A DNA stretch of 64,000 bases, taken from contig QANU01053814.1 in NCBI GenBank assembly GCA_003254905.1, forward strand, positions 119,028-183,027, read 5' to 3'. A model generated the notes under the pieces. The model did not search any database, was not told the origin of the DNA, and saw only the letters and a list, made by a program, of their open reading frames with translations. Each line of letters starts with the position of its first letter. Within the stretch, counting starts at the first letter, position 1. The position numbers and the translations under genes are program-made. Below, piece by piece: positions 58,601 to 64,000 of the stretch. This stretch comes from Nissolia schottii. Its lineage: Eukaryota; Streptophyta; Magnoliopsida; Fabales; Fabaceae.

Positions 58601-60600
58601 TCCAGTTTTCTTTCATGTGGCCTATAAGGCCGTGCCTCAGCTGGACAGCCCCAAATGTGCAAGTGCCTTGTGCTAGGCTTTTTGCCAGTCCATAGCTCAT
58701 AAGGGGTTTTGGTTATTGTCTTGCTTGGTACTCTATTAAGGATATAAACTGCAGTCTTTAAGGCTTCTCCCCAAAGTGACTCTGGCAATGAAGAATGACT
58801 AATCATACTTCTTACCATATCCTTAAGAGTTTGGTTTCGTTGTTCTGCAACACCATTCATGCTGGGTTTGACCGGCATGCTGTATTGCGGAACAATTCCA
58901 CACTCATTGAGGAAAAGAGCAAAGGGTCCCAGACGTTGTTCTCCTGATCCGTCATATCTATCGTAGTATTCACCACACCGATTAGATTTGACAACCTTAA
59001 TTTTCTTTCCAAGTTGAAGTTCTACTTCAGCCTTGAAAGACTTAAAACTGTCTAGGGATTCGGACTTCTCATGAATTAAATATAGATAACCATATCTAGA
59101 GTAATAGTCTATGAACGTAATAAAGTATTCTTGTCCATTCCAAGAAGCGTAGGAAAGGGACCATAAATGTCCATATATATTAGTTCTAAGACATCCTTAG
59201 CTCTTTCGGCACCTAATTTCCTTATGTTCGTTTGTTTTCTCTTGATACATTCAACACAGACTTAAAAGTCAGAAAGATCTAAGGGTTCAAGAATTTCATC
59301 TGACACAAGCCTCCGAATTCTCTGTTTAGAGATGTGACCTAAACGCTTGTGCCATAAAGTGGCTGAATTCTCTTTCAATTTTCGATTTGTACCTCTTGAA
59401 CTTGTTTGTAATATTTCCTTATAGGAACCAACAACGTCAAGCATATATCGATTATCAATCAAAGAACCAGAACCCACAACACATGAATTTTGAGAGAGGC
59501 TAACTTTATTATTTCCAAATGAACAAGAAAAACCTGATTTGTCCAAACTAGAAGTAGAAATTAAATTCCGTCTAAATGACGGTGCAACAAATGTCTTAAA
59601 CAAATCCAAAAGAAATCTGATTCTTAATTGTAATCTAAAAGTTCCTATAGCTTCTACTACAACTTTATTATCATCACCCACAAAGATGAATCTTTCATCA
59701 TCACTTGGTGGTCGGCTCCACAGGCAACCCTGCATAGACATACTTATGTGAATAGTAGCACCAAAATCTACCCACCAAGTATCCTTAGGTACAGAAGCTA
59801 AATTAACTTCATAACAGACTAAAGCTAGAAGCTTACCCTTCTTCACACCCCAAGCGGTGTATTTAGGACAATCCTTCTTCACGTGTCTTTCCTTCTTGCA
59901 GAAATAGCAAGTGAATTCCTTATCTTGCGCTTTCTGCTTCTTTTTCTGTTGAGAAGAACCTTCTGCAATATCCTTAACTTTCCTTTTCTTCTTATTCTGA
60001 GAGGTGGAAGCCAAGTGATCACTTTCTGTCTTATCTCTCTGCAACCTCTCTTCCCCTGGCACACAGTGAGATATAAGCTCATTCAAGGACCATTTGTCCT
60101 TCTGAGTATTATAGCTCAAAGTGTGCAGGGAGAGAGATCAAAACAAAGTGTACGAGCAAATCGTCAGACAGCTCTAGCTTCAGTGACTTTAGTTTTGACG
60201 AGAGATTAGACATTTTCATAATGTACTCCCTTATGTTCCCTTTTCCTTTATACTTCATCGAGACAAGTTTGGCCAAAAGGTTACTTGCCTCTGGCTTTTC
60301 ATTCTTGGCAAAATATTGCTAAATTTCCCCAAGGAACCCTTTGGCATTCACACTCTCAGTAATAGAGCCCCGAAACGCTGCTGGAATGGAGCGTCTCATA
60401 ATCATCAAGCACATTCGGTTAGAACGATCCCACTTCTCAATTTTAACCTCGTCAGGGTTTTCCGGAGTAGGAGTGGGTCGTTCCATCCTAAGTGCAAGAT
60501 CTAAATCCATACAATCGAGAATTATCTCTTTCCAGACCTTGAAATTCGACCCATTTAGCATTGGGATATTGTTCACTTAAGTAGAAATATTCACAGCACT
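55697..60600 (-). mobile_element. Ty1-copia retrotransposon, decayed, 5' LTR not found
   Basis: Minus-strand polyprotein in copia order: Gag from 60576 (MNNIPMLNGSNFKVWKEIIL), CCHC zinc knuckle CYFCKKERHVKKDC (about 59925-59880), protease (about 59790), GAG-pre-integrase LWHKRLGHISKQRIRRL, integrase pieces (59260-58455), reverse transcriptase with intact YVDD (about 57590) and RNase H (57146-56586). The protease motif reads D-F-G instead of D-S-G. Frameshifts occur near 60110, between 59260 and 58880, and at several later points. The putative 3' LTR is 55697-56140 (minus strand, starts TGTTGGAAATTTATATTTCC), preceded by a polypurine-like AAGTAGGAGA. No matching 5' LTR is seen beyond 60600, so the element looks truncated. 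It cannot move by itself. Confidence 0.9.
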
Positions 60601-61194
60601 AGCAACAAAACTGAATCGAGAACAAAAGCAACAAAGCATATTCACATAAATTAAGCATTTCAATAAAATAAGACAAGCAATTATATATAAATGAGAATCC
60701 ATTACAAGATACCTAGTACAACATTAATTCATAGTCTTTGGACTGAGAAATTAATTGTAAGTGGTACTCTTAACGTAATGATCAAATGTTGACAATAAAT
60801 TCTGTCAAACAACAGCCTTTCTTTGGACCGACTATTGTTCACATGAAAAATACTTTATAATTGTCACACATTTATCATCACAGGTATGTCATTATTTGGT
60901 CAAACTGTGTCTTCCTTTGGGATGAACACAATTCACATAAATAAATCTATACAATCATTCATGTAATTTGAATTAAGCTAATTTACATAACAGAGGTTAC
61001 TTTGGCAACATGCTATTTAAATTAACTCAATTAAAAATTATTAGAATAAATATGAAAACCAAATTTATAAATTTATAATACACTTGCACTAAGGAAGAAA
61101 CAATGAACATGATTTTTCTCAGGGCCATATTTAAGATTTAAGAATGTTCTTGATGGTCGGTAGACTTTCTCAGGCGGTTAGCTTTCACTTTTGT
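60601..61194. other. Sequence between copia Gag and the right inverted repeat
   Basis: AT-rich. It may include the copia 5' untranslated region, but no sequence matching the putative 3' LTR was seen. Confidence 0.45.
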
Positions 61195-61425
61195 TTCTGC
61201 TGACGGGGTGGAGGCGACAACGGCAAGAATATCTTTGCGAGTCTCTCACTTTCTCTATAATTAGGTTAAGAAAATAAGATATTTTGACAAATGATTCTCA
61301 TTGCAAAATAAAAAATAAAATAACTCAAATTACAATTAAAAAATTGACATGGGATCATTTTTAGAATTAAAAACTAAGAACCAACGAATGTTCAAAACAT
61401 ACTTGAGATAAAGTTAGTCGTTACC
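61195..61425 (-). repeat. Right inverted repeat bracketing the copia region
   Basis: Reverse-complement partner of 54907-55100, about 231 bases. Together they suggest the long terminal repeats of a Mutator-like or fold-back DNA element of about 6.5 kb including the later copia insertion. No target duplication was confirmed. Confidence 0.82.
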
Positions 61426-62490
61426 AATAAGCAAAATTTTCGATTGCATTGGAAATAAAAGGTCTTCCTATGTTAAGCTATTCATTATTCAATGATGAAT
61501 TGATTTGATAATGTTTAGATTCAGATATTATTATTAATGATATTAATTTGATTTAATTTCATTGAGACGTAATTCATACTGTCAAATATACTGATGAAAT
61601 ATTTATAATCTCTATATTAAATCTTGAGTTATTTATTGAAAATTTAAAAGAAGTAAAACATAGTAAATTATGGAAGTAAGTATTTTTACATTTATTGCTA
61701 CCATATTATTCATTCTAGTTCCAGTGACTTTCTTAGTTATAATTTACGTAAAATCAGTACGTGAAAGTGACTAATTTTACTTGAGCATGATTTTTTAATT
61801 GAATTCATATCATAATGATTAAAAAAATCGTTTTTAATCTTAACTTCTTAACTTAAGGTTTAAATGAGATCATAATCGAAATATACAGAATCATCGGATT
61901 TCTATGAAAGATCAAATATGATTTCTATCCAATGTTCTGATTATCCAAATTATTATAAGGAGTAATTTAATAATTAAGACATATATCCATTCCATACGGA
62001 ACATAATTATCATAATTCAAAATTCGAAGGCTGAGAAAACAAGAACCCCAGCTACATTGATAGTGTAAGCTGGCTATCATTGTCCTTGGCAAGTTTCTAT
62101 GCTGTCATTTCAAAGTGGCTATATAGTATACTTGATATTCGTTGTATAAATGCAAATTACATGACTTGTGCGCATTTTTTTTCAAATACATATGGCCCAT
62201 CCAATCCATATTTTGAAGTACTTGATTACAAAACGTTGAATCATCCTTTTTGTAGTGTTACTGTGGAGCTAGCTAGCATGCCGTGGCACAACATAATTAG
62301 AATAATATCTAACACAGGGAAACTACATAGCTAGCTAGGGCAAGAAGTTTGGTATGAACTCTCCAAAATTATGAAATCAAACCCTAAGACTTGAAGGTTT
62401 CTCCTAAGATTTTGTTATCTAATCCAATGCCACTTACCCTAGTTGTCTTGCTATATGATACATACACCATTTGAAAAAAAAAATGATATG

Positions 62491-62528
<38 letters not shown>

Positions 62529-64000
62529 ATATGTATGTATGGTCCAAGTCAAAAATATGAATATGTATGCTACAACTTAATCTTATATAACTAATTTTCT
62601 TAATAATGGCGTGCTTCCTCAGTTATAGTACCAATTCAAGACTTCTTGAATGTGACTTCAGTACTAGCTAGCTAGTTGGAGAAAAATGGTGTAAAGATAT
62701 CATTTCTCTTGAGGGGGGAAAAAACACACATAAATTAACTCGTGAATTTTTATGACTGGGGGGAATTAATTCCAAGGTTTCAATAACGTACAACCCTAGT
62801 AGTTAATTAGCATTTAGCAGCACAAATATGCAGTAGTAATTAATTAGCTTGATTGAAATATTAATTAACTTTCGCTATATGGACATTACAGTGATTTCAT
62901 GTCTACTCATAATAATAGGCACATATATATATCACTCCTATTTGTTTACTTCGAATAACACTTTCAATTCTAATTGAATATTTGGAGCTATTGACTTTAT
63001 GATGACATATATGAGAGGAATGAATGTTAATATGGCTCGATCAGCACTTGTGTGTTTTTAAAGGTTTTTATTCCCCACTTCCACTATTTTCATGCTCCCG
63101 TATAATTAATGTATACAACCTTTACTTGGAGCTTCTGGTATTCCATTAATTAGTAGTGTTTGGCTTCTAGTTCTGGGTGGATATATATATATAGACAATA
63201 ATTGTTGTCTTGTGGTTTTTGGATGAGCTAATAATTAATTTGACGTGCAAACATCATCATCGGTGATCAATATCAATTTACTCCAACCTAGCAACGTATC
63301 TGATCCCAATATTGTTATGTAGTACTTGATACCATGTTTATCCAAACGTATTACATATACATAATTGCTCCTCAAAGTAATTGGGCAAGTTATCATCTTT
63401 GGGTTTCCATATAAATATGTGGAGGAAATGAGTAGAACGAACAATTGCAGCCCTACAAAGTAATTACCAGGCACAAAATGACGGCATTGATGCTTTCGGC
63501 AACTTAATAGTCTCTCGACACATGTCAAAATGTTACCGCAAAAAACCAATTCCATCCATATACCACTTCATTCTTGCTAATCCATCTTTTGTATTTGTGA
63601 TGTTCCTAATAAGTGTTGTTTGTGATAAATACTACTAGCAGCATTTCTCTAAATTAAATTAAATGACGTTGTGATTGATTGTGCTATATTAATGTTCCAA
63701 CCTCCAATGCTAGATGCATGCAGTGATTAATGTGTGATCACATTTACATATCGACCGAAATGTCTGGACCAATGAAATACTTAAAAATGGCAACTTATTA
63801 TACATAGTAGTAGTCATCAACGTAACGTAATCTAATGTAATGTAATGCAATGCAAGACTTAGTTCCGTGAATGCTAAATAGACATTTTTGCTTTACCAAG
63901 AATTAGTTAGGGATGCATGAACATATTATTAATAATATAACAACAAATGAATTGGTAGGTGAACTAGATAGATCAAATTGGCTAAAGATAAAGAAATAGA
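61426..64000. other. AT-rich intergenic sequence, no gene seen
   Basis: Contains an (AT)n-(GT)n compound microsatellite at about 62487-62540 and several short TA runs. Frames at 62080-62334 and 63235-63555 (minus) have no recognisable domain and are not supported. Confidence 0.5.

Overview
This window is plant nuclear DNA, most likely from a legume close to Glycine. The evidence is spliced GT-AG genes with long AT-rich introns, a eukaryotic tRNA-Ile(AAU), Ty1-copia, LINE, CACTA, Mutator-like and hAT-type transposons, and gene products that resemble soybean-type proteins as I remember them. The species call is inference. The sequence is a draft: it has two long N gaps (24462-25053 and 37708-37951) and three single-N joins (23326, 30289, 31497), at least one pair of which appears to mark a misplaced duplicate contig.

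Layout. 1-5.3 kb: a broken, motor-less copy of a kinesin-like calmodulin-binding protein (KCBP/ZWICHEL type) gene, whose 5' leader and leader intron match those of the ARID gene 8 kb downstream. 6.2-8.2 kb: a short non-autonomous LTR element (minus strand) with a nested LTR-like piece, then a Stowaway-like MITE. 9.1-14.3 kb: tRNA-Ile and an intact 12-coding-exon gene for an ARID plus alpha-crystallin-like domain protein. 17.7-18.2 kb: a single-exon gene for a small basic plant protein. 20-26.4 kb: retroelement debris, a dead LINE on the minus strand split by a GC-rich LTR-type insertion that contains the first gap. 28.7-32.5 kb: an NADPH-thioredoxin reductase gene whose intron carries a 1.2-kb repeat of the gene's own 5' end (probable assembly artefact) and a hAT-type MITE. 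33-34 kb: a decayed tRNA-Lys and a SINE. 35.5-37.7 kb: a four-exon HMG-CoA reductase gene on the minus strand, with its N-terminus hidden in the second gap. 40.8-45.5 kb: LINE, Mutator-like and CACTA fragments end to end. 46.1-51.4 kb: a long near-perfect inverted repeat with a CACTA element inserted in its right arm. 51.8-64 kb: a 240-bp MITE, a possible solo LTR, and a decayed Ty1-copia element lying between 190-230-bp inverted repeats, then gene-poor AT-rich sequence.

The expressed genes that can be supported are ARID (chromatin/DNA binding), the small basic protein, thioredoxin reductase (cytosolic/mitochondrial redox) and HMG-CoA reductase (mevalonate pathway, ER). They are unrelated neighbours, not a functional cluster. 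I found no convincing undescribed multi-gene system. The most informative structures are the shared leader module (KCBP pseudogene and ARID), the transposon-interrupted inverted repeat, and the assembly duplication within the thioredoxin reductase gene.
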